Shown in pieces: positions 29,425 through 42,593 of a DNA stretch of 64,000 nt (position 1 is its first letter; every line of letters begins with the position of its first letter). The position numbers and the translations under genes are program-made. The notes beneath the pieces are model-generated. The model searched no databases. It saw nothing but the letters and a program-made list of their open reading frames with translations, and was not told the DNA's origin. Source of the DNA: an uncultured Actinomycetes bacterium (GTDB lineage Bacteria; Actinomycetota; Acidimicrobiia; Acidimicrobiales; RAAP-2); the NCBI GenBank assembly GCA_903860745.1, contig CAIORQ010000105.1, forward strand, positions 39,283 to 103,282, read 5' to 3'.

Positions 29425-30045
29425 CTAGTTGGCGAAGACCTCGAGGCGCACGAAGTCCCGGGCCCCTTGACGGTGGCGCGCGGTGGCCAACAGGGCGATG
29501 CTCAGGCTGACCACCCCCGAGATCAAGGTGGCGACGAGCGCGGCGACGAGGTCGACCTGGGCGTAGTAGATGATCCACAGGGCCGCGCAACCCGCGCTGA
29601 AGTACCACGACGTCGCCGAGACCCCGCTGGCGTCGCGCGCCAGCAGCAACTGGCGCAACTGGGGAGTCCGCAACACCACCATCGAGACGCCGCAGCCGTA
29701 GACGCACCAGGTCCAACCACCGACCAGACCAGGTGCGACGCAGGTGGCGGCGAAGAGGGCCAGCGCCTGGGAGCTGCCGCGCCGGTGGCGCCAGGGGGCG
29801 AGACGAAAGGTGATGACGCCCTGCAGCGGCCAGCACAGCAGACTCGAGACCACGATCACGGCGGAGTGGGCGCCGAAGAGCCCGTAGGCGATCCAGAAAC
29901 CGCCGTTGAGGGTGAACAGGAGCCAGGTGGCGGTGGAGACGCCCTCCACCCCCTGGACCGCCACGCGTCGGTACTGCACGAAGGTCGACGCCACTCCCGC
30001 GCTCACCGCGCACCAGGAGATCAGGGCGATGAGGAGAGAATTCAC
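29425..30045 (-). CDS. PQ-loop / SWEET-SemiSWEET-like membrane protein (copy B, paralogue of A)
   Basis: TFVQYRRVAVQGVEGVSTATWLLF and LRTPQLRQLLLARDASGVSATSWYF; strong similarity to adjacent copy A throughout. Confidence 0.75.
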   Translation of the reverse strand: MNSLLIALISWCAVSAGVASTFVQYRRVAVQGVEGVSTATWLLFTLNGGFWIAYGLFGAHSAVIVVSSLLCWPLQGVITFRLAPWRHRRGSSQALALFAATCVAPGLVGGWTWCVYGCGVSMVVLRTPQLRQLLLARDASGVSATSWYFSAGCAALWIIYYAQVDLVAALVATLISGVVSLSIALLATARHRQGARDFVRLEVFAN

Positions 30046-30070
30046 CCCTCCAGCCTAGGAGTGAAAATAC

Positions 30071-31865
<1,795 letters not shown>

Positions 31866-31871
31866 CCCATC

Positions 31872-31900
31872 ACTCTACCGCGCGACGCGCCGGCGTCCAA
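31872..31900 (-). promoter_or_regulatory. Putative sigma-A promoter of leu leader
   Basis: TTGGAC (31895-31900) - 17 nt - TAGAGT (31872-31877); 6 nt before leader GTG. Confidence 0.5.
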
Positions 31901-31929
31901 AGGAGCGGGGCCGCGGGTAAGGTGAGCAC

Positions 31930-32079
31930 ATGGGTCTCATCAAATTCCTGCTGAAAATCGCGGTGCTCCTGGCGGTCGCCGCCGCCATCGCCGGCGTGGT
32001 CGCACTGGTCAAGAAGCCCGCCGACGAACCGGTCTCCTTCGAGAGCTGGCCCGACGTCCCGCGCAAGGCCACCGTCTAA
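31930..32079 (+). CDS. 49-aa single-TM small protein
   Basis: MGLIKFLLKIAVLLAVAAAIAGVVALVKKPADEPVSFESWPDVPRKATV*; below the ORF-track length cutoff. Confidence 0.6.
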   Translation: MGLIKFLLKIAVLLAVAAAIAGVVALVKKPADEPVSFESWPDVPRKATV

Positions 32080-32109
32080 CGTCACCGCAGTACCTTCCGA
32101 GGAGGAAAC

Positions 32110-33093
32110 ATGGCACAGATGCAATATCGTCGCGTCGGCACGTCCGGACTGCAGGTCAGCGTGCTGTCCTTTGGCAGTTGGGTGACCTTCGCCACCTCCA
32201 ACCAGCTCGAGACGGCCGCCCAGGCGGCCGAGTGCCTCCAGGTGGCCAAGGACGCCGGGGTGAACTTCTTCGACAACGCCGAGGGCTACGCGGCCGGTGA
32301 GTCCGAACGGGTCATGGGCGCCGCCTTTCGCGAGTTGGGCTGGGCGCGTCACGAATTCGTGGTCTCGACCAAGCTCTACTGGGGCCTGCACGACGTCCCC
32401 AACATGAAGAACACGCTCAATCGCAAGTACCTCAGCCAGGCCATCGAGGGCTCGCTCGAGCGCTTCGGCCTGGACTTCGTGGACCTCGTGTTCTGCCACC
32501 GTCCCGACCCGAACACGCCGATCGAGGAGACCGTCTGGGCGATGAGCGACATGATCACCCGCGGCCAGGCGCTCTACTGGGGCACGTCGGAGTGGTCGGC
32601 CGACGAGATCCGCGCCGCCTGGGAGATCGCCGAGCGCCACCACCTGCACAAGCCCATCGTCGAGCAGCCCCAGTACAACCTCCTGCACCGCAGTCGGGTG
32701 GAGCGCGAGTACGCGCGGCTCTACGACGACATCGGCCTGGGCACCACGATCTGGTCACCGCTGGCGTCGGGCTTGCTGACCGGCAAGTACCAGCACGGTG
32801 TCCCCGAGGGCTCGCGGGCCTCGCTGCCGGGCTACGAGTGGCTGCGCGGCTACCTCACCGACCCCGCCCGTCTGGCCACCGTCGAGAAGCTGTCGGCCAT
32901 CGCCAAGGACCTCGACGTGCCGCTGTCGAACCTGGCCCTGGCCTGGTGCGTGAAGAACCCGCGGGTCTCCACCGTCATCACGGGCGCCTCCTCGCCCCAG
33001 CAGGTTCGCGAGAACATGACCGCCCTGGACGCCGTGGAGCTCCTGAGCGACGAGGTCATGGCGCGCATCGACGCCGTGGGCGGCGCCGAGTAG
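32110..33093 (+). CDS. Aldo/keto reductase (Kv-beta-like)
   Basis: [55 protein letters not shown]-like and [31 protein letters not shown]. Confidence 0.95.
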   Translation: MAQMQYRRVGTSGLQVSVLSFGSWVTFATSNQLETAAQAAECLQVAKDAGVNFFDNAEGYAAGESERVMGAAFRELGWARHEFVVSTKLYWGLHDVPNMKNTLNRKYLSQAIEGSLERFGLDFVDLVFCHRPDPNTPIEETVWAMSDMITRGQALYWGTSEWSADEIRAAWEIAERHHLHKPIVEQPQYNLLHRSRVEREYARLYDDIGLGTTIWSPLASGLLTGKYQHGVPEGSRASLPGYEWLRGYLTDPARLATVEKLSAIAKDLDVPLSNLALAWCVKNPRVSTVITGASSPQQVRENMTALDAVELLSDEVMARIDAVGGAE

Positions 33094-33121
33094 TCGCGAC
33101 GTCGCGGACTCGCGGGGACTG

Positions 33122-34354
33122 ATGGACGACGACGCCGGCGTTCTGGTCGTCGGCGCGGGCCTGGCCGGGCTGCGCGCGGCGCAGGTGCTGGGTGACGCGG
33201 GCGTCGACGTCACCCTCATCGAGGCGTCCGACGAGGTCGGTGGCCGGGTCCGTTCGCGCGACGTCGACGGCTACGTGCTGGACCAGGGCTTCCAGCTCAT
33301 CAATCCCACCTACCCCGAGTTGATCGCCACCGGGGTGCTGGACGGACTCGGCCTGCGCCCCTTCGCCCCGGTCGTGCGCTTCGTCGACGACCGCGGGCAC
33401 TACGACCTGCTCGACCCGCGCTGGGCCCCCTGGCGCGCCCCGGCGATGCTGCGCCACCCCGACCTCTCCGTGCGCGACGCCTGGCGCCTGGCCGCGCTGA
33501 TGGCCGCGATCTGGCGCTCGCCGGTCGCTCGCCTGACGAGCGGGCGCGACACCTCGACGCGCGAGGCCCTGATCGGGGCCGGCGTGAGCGCCAGGGCCGT
33601 CGACGGCGTGCTGGCGCCCTTCCTGCGCGGCACCCTCCTCGACGACGAGCTGGCGACCTCGTGGCACTACAGCGAACTCGTCTTGAAGAGCTTCACCCGA
33701 GGGCGTCCCGGCACGCACCCCAGTGGCGTGGGCGCCCTGCCCGCGGCGATGGGTCGGCGACTTCGTCGCACCACGTTACGCCTGGGCGAGACGGTCCTCG
33801 ACGTCGGCGCCACCGGGGTGGAGACCGACCACGGTCGTCTCCAGGGTCGAGCGGTGATCGTCGCGACCGATCACTCCAGCGCGCATCGGCTGGTGGGTGT
33901 CGAGGAGACCGGTTGGCGCGCCCAGACCACCTGGTGGTTCTCGCTGCCCGAGCTCACCCACAGCGACCAGTTGCGCATCGACCGGCGACGCCGCTTCCTC
34001 TCGAGTGCCCTGGACGTGTCGAGCGTGGCGCGCGAGCGCGCACCGCGGGGTCACTCCCTGGTGGCGGCCAGCGCCAATGGCGAGTGGGACGCCAGTTGTG
34101 ACGCTGACGTCGTGACCGACGTCGCGCGCCTCTACGACGTGGCGAGCTCGGAGGTCTCCCTCGTCGCGCGCGACGTGGTGGCCCGTGCCCTGCCGACGCT
34201 GGCGACGCCGCTCGACCTGAAGCGTTCTCAGAGCGTCGACGGCGTCATCGTGGCGGGCGACTACCTGCAGACCCCCTCAATCCAGGGGGCGCTGGTGAGT
34301 GGACGGCGCGCGGCCGCGCTGGTCCTCGCTCGACTGGAACGGGGCCGGCCCTAG
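33122..34354 (+). CDS. FAD-dependent amine oxidase/phytoene desaturase-like oxidoreductase
   Basis: VLVVGAGLAGLRAAQVLGDAGVDVTLIEASDEVGGRVRS dinucleotide-binding motif; C-term VDGVIVAGDYLQTPSIQGALVSGRRAA. Confidence 0.93.
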   Translation: MDDDAGVLVVGAGLAGLRAAQVLGDAGVDVTLIEASDEVGGRVRSRDVDGYVLDQGFQLINPTYPELIATGVLDGLGLRPFAPVVRFVDDRGHYDLLDPRWAPWRAPAMLRHPDLSVRDAWRLAALMAAIWRSPVARLTSGRDTSTREALIGAGVSARAVDGVLAPFLRGTLLDDELATSWHYSELVLKSFTRGRPGTHPSGVGALPAAMGRRLRRTTLRLGETVLDVGATGVETDHGRLQGRAVIVATDHSSAHRLVGVEETGWRAQTTWWFSLPELTHSDQLRIDRRRRFLSSALDVSSVARERAPRGHSLVAASANGEWDASCDADVVTDVARLYDVASSEVSLVARDVVARALPTLATPLDLKRSQSVDGVIVAGDYLQTPSIQGALVSGRRAAALVLARLERGRP

Positions 34355-34815
34355 GGAAGCGTCGTGGTCGTGGTCGTCGTCGGCGGCGTCACCGGCGCGG
34401 AGTGGACCCGCGGGGCGGGTGGCTGGGGCAGCGGCCCGAGGTCCTTGATGGCCGTCTGACGCGTGAGCACCGCGAGGGCGCGCGCCTGGTTGAAGCGCTG
34501 GCGAGCGAGGATCTTCTGGATCGGGCGGCGGGCGGCCTTGAGGGCGGCCTTCTCCGTGGCCGTGGCCGTGGCGATCGCCTGGTTGAAGGCCTTGTTGATC
34601 AGATTCATCTGGTGGTTGTAGGCGCGCAGGGCGGCTCGATAGGCCTGCATCGGCGTCAGGGTCGGCGTCGTGGTGGTCGTCGTCGGCGCGAGGGTCGTGG
34701 TGGTCGTGGTGGGGGTGAGCGCCGTCATCTTCGCTCCGGCCACGCCGGGCGCGACAAGAGCCACCGACGCCATCAGCGCCGTGATGACAACTCTGCGGGG
34801 GCCCAGCAGCCTCAC
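34351..34815 (-). CDS. Secreted Thr-rich protein of unknown function
   Basis: GTG at 34815 with AAAGGA SD; signal peptide VITALMASVALVAPGVAGA, TTTTTTLAPTTTTTT, helical Ala-rich core. Confidence 0.6.
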   Translation of the reverse strand: MRLLGPRRVVITALMASVALVAPGVAGAKMTALTPTTTTTTLAPTTTTTTPTLTPMQAYRAALRAYNHQMNLINKAFNQAIATATATEKAALKAARRPIQKILARQRFNQARALAVLTRQTAIKDLGPLPQPPAPRVHSAPVTPPTTTTTTTLP

Positions 34816-34968
34816 GACGTTCCTTTCACGATGGTTCCAATCTATCGGGCCCGCCTTAGAAAACGCTGTGAAGTTCCGACGAGGCTCGTGGGAATGGCCC
34901 CACCGCTCCCTTGCCCGTCCCTTCACGGTGGGCGCCGCCCGATACGCTCGTGCTATGGGGAATCGGTC

Positions 34969-35658
34969 ATGACAACGGTCCTGGTGGTCGACGACGAAAT
35001 CGGTGTGCGCGACCTCCTGAGCGACGCGCTGCACTTCGCCGGCTACGACACCGAGGTGGCCACCCAGGGTCGCGAGGCCCTCGAGCTGTGGCGCCTCAAA
35101 CAGATCGACCTGTGCGTCGTCGACATCAACATGCCCGTCATGGACGGCTTCGAGTTCCTCGAGACCCTGCGCAAGAGCGACCTGACCACGCCCGTCCTGC
35201 TGCTCTCCGCGCGCGATGCCCCCGAGGACATCGCCCGCGGCCTGCGCTACGGGGCCGACGACTACGTACGCAAGCCCTTCAGCGTGGAGGAGTTGCTCCT
35301 GCGCGTCGGGGCCATCCTTCGTCGGACCCAGGGCGTCGAGAACGACAACCAGGTCTACAGCTGTGGCCCCCTCTCGATGGACACCGACCGCCACGAGGTC
35401 GCCTTCGGCGACGAGCCCATCGAACTCTCGGCGACCGAGTTCCGACTCCTCGAGATGCTGATGAGCCGCCTCAACCGCCTCGTCACCCGCGAGCAGCTCC
35501 TGCGCGACGTCTGGGGCATGGACTTCGAGACCGAGACGACGGTGGTCGACACCTACATCTCCTACCTGCGTCACAAGCTGCACCGCGACGGTTTCGCCCC
35601 CATCACCACGGTGCGTGGCGTGGGCTTCAAGATGGTCACGCCCGCCCCGACCGCGTGA
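34969..35658 (+). CDS. OmpR/PhoB-type response regulator
   Basis: VLVVDDEIGVRDLLSDAL, LCVVDINMPVMDGFEFLETLR, PFSVEELLLRV, C-terminal winged helix. Confidence 0.95.
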   Translation: MTTVLVVDDEIGVRDLLSDALHFAGYDTEVATQGREALELWRLKQIDLCVVDINMPVMDGFEFLETLRKSDLTTPVLLLSARDAPEDIARGLRYGADDYVRKPFSVEELLLRVGAILRRTQGVENDNQVYSCGPLSMDTDRHEVAFGDEPIELSATEFRLLEMLMSRLNRLVTREQLLRDVWGMDFETETTVVDTYISYLRHKLHRDGFAPITTVRGVGFKMVTPAPTA

Positions 35659-37034
35659 GACTCTCGGTCCGCTTGACCCTGCTGTTGGTGGCGGTCACCG
35701 TCGTGATGGCGGTGGTCGTGGGCTGGTTCGCGGTGAACTCCTCCACCCAGTCGCAGTACGCCATCATCGACGCGCAGATCAACGCGGTCATCTCGGCCGA
35801 CGCGGGCCACCCGGTCAACGCCCTCGTGGACGCGCTCAACGTCGTCCAGGCCAACAGCTACGACCTGACCCTGGACGTCGTCGACCAGCACGACGTCGTC
35901 ACCGAGCTCAACACCGCCACCGTCGCTCCCGCGACCAAGCCCTCGCTGGCCGACGTCGCGCACTCCCTGCACGCGGTGCGCACCAGCGGCGACCTGGCGG
36001 GGTTCCGCTACCGCTCCGAGCCCGCGGGGGCCGACGAGTACCTCGTGGTCGTCGCGTCCACCTCCGCCATCGGCCGCGCGGCTCACCACCTCGAGGGCAA
36101 CGTCGCGCTGGTCGGCCTCCTGGCCGCCCTCGCCTCCATCGCGATCGCCTTCCTCTTCACCCGTCGCGACATCCTCCTCATCCAGCGCCTGAACGACTTC
36201 GCCGGGCGCATCGCGCGCGGCGAGGACTCCCCCGAGGTGCCGCCCGAGTCGGGCAGCCCCGAACTGCGCGGACTGCGCTCCTCGCTGGTGAGCATGGTGG
36301 GATCGCTGCACCGTGCGCTCGACACCGAGCGCCGCACCAGTCGAGAGATGCAGCGCTTCATCGGTGACGCCTCGCACGAACTACGCACGCCGCTCACCGT
36401 CATCAAGGGCTACGGCGAGATACTCGAACGCCCGGACCTCGACGACGCGATGCGCCAACGCGCGCTCGCGCGGGTGCGCGACGAGGTGGTGCGCATGGAC
36501 GCCCTCATCACCGACCTGCTGTTCCTGACCGAGGTGCGCGAGGCGGGCTCGCGCAGCCTCGCCCCGGTACCCCTGAGCGACCTCGTCGCGGAGAAGGTGG
36601 GCACCTTCGCCCAGGACCACCCCGGACGTGAGGTCCGCAGCCGCCTGGCGCCCGAGGTCTGGGTCACCAGTCGCAGCGAATACGTCGAGCGCCTGATCAA
36701 CAACGCGCTCACCAACGTCGCGCGACACACCCCGCAGGACGCCGCGATGGCCGTCGCCCTGGGCGTCGAGGGCACGACGGTGGTGTTGACCGTGGACGAC
36801 GCCGGTCCGGGCCTGCCGCAGGAGGCCTACCTGCACGACGCCCGACAGTTCCAGCGCTTCGACCCCTCGAGGTCGCGCGACTCGGGCGGGACCGGGCTGG
36901 GGATGAGCATCATGGCCGACATCGTCGCCACGATGCACGGGACCCTCACGCTGGAACCGAGCCCCCTCGGGGGGCTGCGGCTGCGTTTCTCGCTACCGAT
37001 CGGCCAGGCTCCGACGCCCTCGCGCGAGTCCTAG
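35655..37034 (+). CDS. Sensor histidine kinase
   Basis: Two TM segments, FIGDASHELRTPLTVIKGYGEIL H-box, LTVDDAGPGLPQE, DSGGTGLGMSIM; GTGA overlap with the regulator. Confidence 0.95.
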   Translation: MRLSVRLTLLLVAVTVVMAVVVGWFAVNSSTQSQYAIIDAQINAVISADAGHPVNALVDALNVVQANSYDLTLDVVDQHDVVTELNTATVAPATKPSLADVAHSLHAVRTSGDLAGFRYRSEPAGADEYLVVVASTSAIGRAAHHLEGNVALVGLLAALASIAIAFLFTRRDILLIQRLNDFAGRIARGEDSPEVPPESGSPELRGLRSSLVSMVGSLHRALDTERRTSREMQRFIGDASHELRTPLTVIKGYGEILERPDLDDAMRQRALARVRDEVVRMDALITDLLFLTEVREAGSRSLAPVPLSDLVAEKVGTFAQDHPGREVRSRLAPEVWVTSRSEYVERLINNALTNVARHTPQDAAMAVALGVEGTTVVLTVDDAGPGLPQEAYLHDARQFQRFDPSRSRDSGGTGLGMSIMADIVATMHGTLTLEPSPLGGLRLRFSLPIGQAPTPSRES

Positions 37035-38605
37035 CGCAGCGAGATCAGGTGGATGCCGAGGATGCCCTCGGTGGCGCCCACCCGCTCGACCACGGCGGCG
37101 GGGGTGGGTGCTCCGGTCGACATCACCATCAGCGCCGTGCCGTTGTTGTGGTCGGGCCCCACGGCCATCGAGGTGATCGAGATGCCGGCCTCGCCCAGGG
37201 CGACGCCGACGAGCCCGATCATCCCCGGACGGTCGACGTTGCGGACCACGAGCATCGACGCCGCCGGGGCGATCTCCACGCTGTGGCCGTCGACGCTCAC
37301 GATGCGGGTCTCGACCCTCGTACCGACCGTCATCAGGGTGCCCGAGACGGCGTGCTCACCCGAACGCACCGTGATGACGTTGACGTACTCGGGCGACTCG
37401 TGGGTGGACACCTCCGAGAAGGTGATCGAGTGGTCGGCCGCCATCTGGGGGGCGTTGACGAAGGAGGCGGTGTCGTGACCGGTGGCCACGAGGAGCCCCT
37501 TGAGCGCGCACAGGGTCAGGATCTTCGTGCCCGAACCGGCGATCTCGCCCTGGTAGATCACTTCGAGGTCGGCTGGCTCCCCGTCGAGCAGTCCGCCGAT
37601 GAAGCGTCCCAGCAGCTCGGCCAGACCCATGAAGGGCCGCACCATGTTGGAGACCTCACCCGCGGCGACGTTGACCGCGAAGGGGACGAAGTCGCCCGCC
37701 AGGGCCAGTTGCACCTGCTCGGCGATGGTCACGCCGGCCTTGTCCTGGGCCTCGACGGTGGAGGCGCCCAGGTGGGGCACCACGACGACCGAGGGCAGAT
37801 CGAAGAGGGGCGACTCGGTGGTGGGCTCCTTCTCGAAGACGTCGAGGGCCGCCCCCTGCACGTGGCCGGCGCGAATGGCCGCGGCCAGGTCGGCCTCGTT
37901 GACGATACCGCCGCGCGCGACGTTGACGATGCGCACGCCGGGCTTGGTCTTGGTGAGCGCTTCGGCGTCGAGGAGGTTGGTGGTCTCCTTGTTCTTGGGC
38001 AGGTGGACCGTGATGAAGTCGCTCTGGGCCAGGAGCTCGTCGAGGGTCACGCTCTCGATGCCCATGTGGCGCGCCCGCTCCTCGGTGATGTAGGGGTCGA
38101 AGGCCACCAGGCGCATGCCGAAGGCGTGGGCCCGTTGGGCCACCAGGGCGCCGATCTTGCCCAGGCCGATGATGCCCAGGGTCTTGCCGTGCAGCTCCAC
38201 GCCCTCCCACTTCGAACGCTCCCACTTGCCGTTCTTCAGGGCCGAGTGGGCCTGGGGGATGTTGCGGGCCTGGGCCAGGAGCAGGGCCATGGTCTGCTCG
38301 GCGGCCGACAGGATGTTCGAGACCGGGGCGTTCACCACCATGACGCCGAGCTCGGTGGCCTTGGCGACGTCCACGTTGTCGAGCCCGATGCCCGCGCGGC
38401 CCACGACCACCATGTCGGTGGCGGCCTCGAGCGTGGCGGCGTCCACCTGCGTCGCCGAGCGGATGATGAGGGCGTGGGCGCCCTTGACGGCCTCCACCAG
38501 CTCCGCCGGCGACAGTCCGAGACGCACGTCCACCTCGTGTCCGGCGTCGCGCAACTCCTGGAGTCCGGACGCGGCGATTTCTTCGGTGACTAAGACACGG
38601 GCCAC
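37031..38605 (-). CDS. serA: D-3-phosphoglycerate dehydrogenase
   Basis: VVGRAGIGLDNVDV, GKTLGIIGLGKIGALVAQRA, ARGGIVNEADLAAAI, C-terminal ASB and ACT domains. Confidence 0.95.
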   Translation of the reverse strand: MARVLVTEEIAASGLQELRDAGHEVDVRLGLSPAELVEAVKGAHALIIRSATQVDAATLEAATDMVVVGRAGIGLDNVDVAKATELGVMVVNAPVSNILSAAEQTMALLLAQARNIPQAHSALKNGKWERSKWEGVELHGKTLGIIGLGKIGALVAQRAHAFGMRLVAFDPYITEERARHMGIESVTLDELLAQSDFITVHLPKNKETTNLLDAEALTKTKPGVRIVNVARGGIVNEADLAAAIRAGHVQGAALDVFEKEPTTESPLFDLPSVVVVPHLGASTVEAQDKAGVTIAEQVQLALAGDFVPFAVNVAAGEVSNMVRPFMGLAELLGRFIGGLLDGEPADLEVIYQGEIAGSGTKILTLCALKGLLVATGHDTASFVNAPQMAADHSITFSEVSTHESPEYVNVITVRSGEHAVSGTLMTVGTRVETRIVSVDGHSVEIAPAASMLVVRNVDRPGMIGLVGVALGEAGISITSMAVGPDHNNGTALMVMSTGAPTPAAVVERVGATEGILGIHLISLR

Positions 38606-38650
38606 TGGGGGGGTCCTTTCAATCTGCTGGGGTGAAGCCTAAAGGGGTTC

Positions 38651-41006
<2,356 letters not shown>

Positions 41007-41182
41007 CTCGCTGGCGCACCGCCACGCCGGAGGTCCGGCGCCCCTCTCCACCGCCGGGCGACCGTCTCAGGTCGATCGACACCCACGGACGGGCCCGGGC
41101 ACATGGCACCGTAGCGGTGCCCGCGCGTGGTCGCCACTACGATGAGGGCCGTCGCGAGGACCACGTCGTACGGGAGGCCCCA

Positions 41183-42286
41183 GTGGCACGGATCGATCGC
41201 GTTGTCGTGCACCACACCGTCGTCCCGATGCTCCGGCCCTTCGTGACCGCCCAGCGCACGGCCTTCTCCGTCGACGCGGTGCTCGTGCAGGTTTTCGACA
41301 CCGACGGTCGCTGCGGCTGGGGCGAAGCGCCGACGAGCTGGCGAGTGACCGGCGAGAGCGCCGCGAGCGTGACGGCCGCGGTGGAGGGCCCGTTGCGCGA
41401 GGCCATCGTGGGGTGGCGGACCGACGAGCCCGACGCCACCGGCGCCGCCCTCGAGGGCGCGGTCGTGCGCAACTCGTCGGCGCGCATGGCCCTGGAGTGC
41501 GCGCTCTTCGACCTGGCCGCCCAAGATCGTGGGGTGCCCCTCTTCGAGTACTTGGGGGGCCGCACGGCGGTCGTGCGCACCGACATGACGGTCTCGGCGG
41601 CGAGGAGCGACGAGAACATCGACACGCTCGTGGCGACGGTGGCCGAACACGTCGCCCGAGGCTTCACCACCCTCAAGGTCAAGGTCGGCGCCGGCGGAGA
41701 GGACGCGAAGACCCTGATCCGCGTGCGCGAGGTCGTCGGGCCCGAGGTCGTCCTGCGCGTCGACGCCAACCAGGGCTGGAGCGTCGACCAGGCGGTGCGC
41801 ACCATCCGCACGCTCGAGGACGCGGACGTCGGCCTCGAGTTCGTCGAACAGCCCGTGCACCGCGATGACCTCGACGGCCTCGCCGAGGTCACGTCCCGGG
41901 TCGAGACGCCGATCATGGTCGACGAATCGGTGTGGACGCGACGCGACCTCCGCGAGGTCCTCGCGCGCGCCGGCGCCGACATGGTCAACGTCAAGCTCGC
42001 CAAGACGGGTGGTCTTCGCGAGGCCCGCGCCCTCGTCGACCTCGCCCGACAGCACGATATGCGCGTCATCATCGGCTGCATGGCCGAGACCCACGTGGCG
42101 ATCGCCGCGTCCGCCGCGCTGGCGTCCGTCGTGGACGCGACCCAGGGCCCCACGGTGCACGACCTCGACGGGGGGCTCTGGCTCAGGCACAGTCCCGTGG
42201 TGGGCGGTGTCGCCTACGAGGGCCCCGTCGTCCACCTCGCCCCCGCCCCCGGTTCGGGCATCGTCAAACTGGCCAGCCCCTCGTAG
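41183..42286 (+). CDS. Enolase-superfamily enzyme (dipeptide epimerase / muconate cycloisomerase-like)
   Basis: FTTLKVKVGAGGEDAKTLIRVRE, LRVDANQGWSVDQAV, FVEQPVHRDDLDGL, PIMVDESVWTRRDL, VNVKLAKTGGL. Confidence 0.9.
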   Translation: MARIDRVVVHHTVVPMLRPFVTAQRTAFSVDAVLVQVFDTDGRCGWGEAPTSWRVTGESAASVTAAVEGPLREAIVGWRTDEPDATGAALEGAVVRNSSARMALECALFDLAAQDRGVPLFEYLGGRTAVVRTDMTVSAARSDENIDTLVATVAEHVARGFTTLKVKVGAGGEDAKTLIRVREVVGPEVVLRVDANQGWSVDQAVRTIRTLEDADVGLEFVEQPVHRDDLDGLAEVTSRVETPIMVDESVWTRRDLREVLARAGADMVNVKLAKTGGLREARALVDLARQHDMRVIIGCMAETHVAIAASAALASVVDATQGPTVHDLDGGLWLRHSPVVGGVAYEGPVVHLAPAPGSGIVKLASPS

Positions 42287-42396
42287 CGACGCACCAGCCC
42301 CAGCGGGCACCTCGTCCTCGCCAGCACCCGCGTGAGCCGGTATCGTGGTCCACAACCGGACGGGCGATCGTCCGCGCTAGCCGGGAGGACCCGAAC

Positions 42397-42585
42397 GTGT
42401 CGTCAGAGAACGAGAAGTTGACGTGCCCCGCCTGCGGCAGTGAGCGGGTGAGTTTCGCGACGGTGGGAAAGAGCGGCGGTGGCGAAGCACTGCGGGCGTC
42501 GGTCGGCAAGTCCAGCGGTGCCGAGGCCCCCGACGTCACCTGCGACGACTGCGCCCACGTCTGGCGGGCGCCCACGTCCATCTGA
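42397..42585 (+). CDS. Small zinc-ribbon-like protein (62 aa)
   Basis: SSENEKLTCPACGSERVSF...APDVTCDDCAHVWRAPTSI; GGGAGG SD before GTG. Confidence 0.65.
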   Translation: MSSENEKLTCPACGSERVSFATVGKSGGGEALRASVGKSSGAEAPDVTCDDCAHVWRAPTSI

Positions 42586-42593
42586 CGAGATCC

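Noticed and set aside
34651-34740. GTGGTGGTCGTC repeats near 34.7 kb
   Set aside because: Thr-rich linker of a secreted protein on the minus strand, not an independent repeat.
35571-36377. Minus-strand ORFs opposite the histidine kinase
   Set aside because: Antisense shadow of a well-supported kinase gene.
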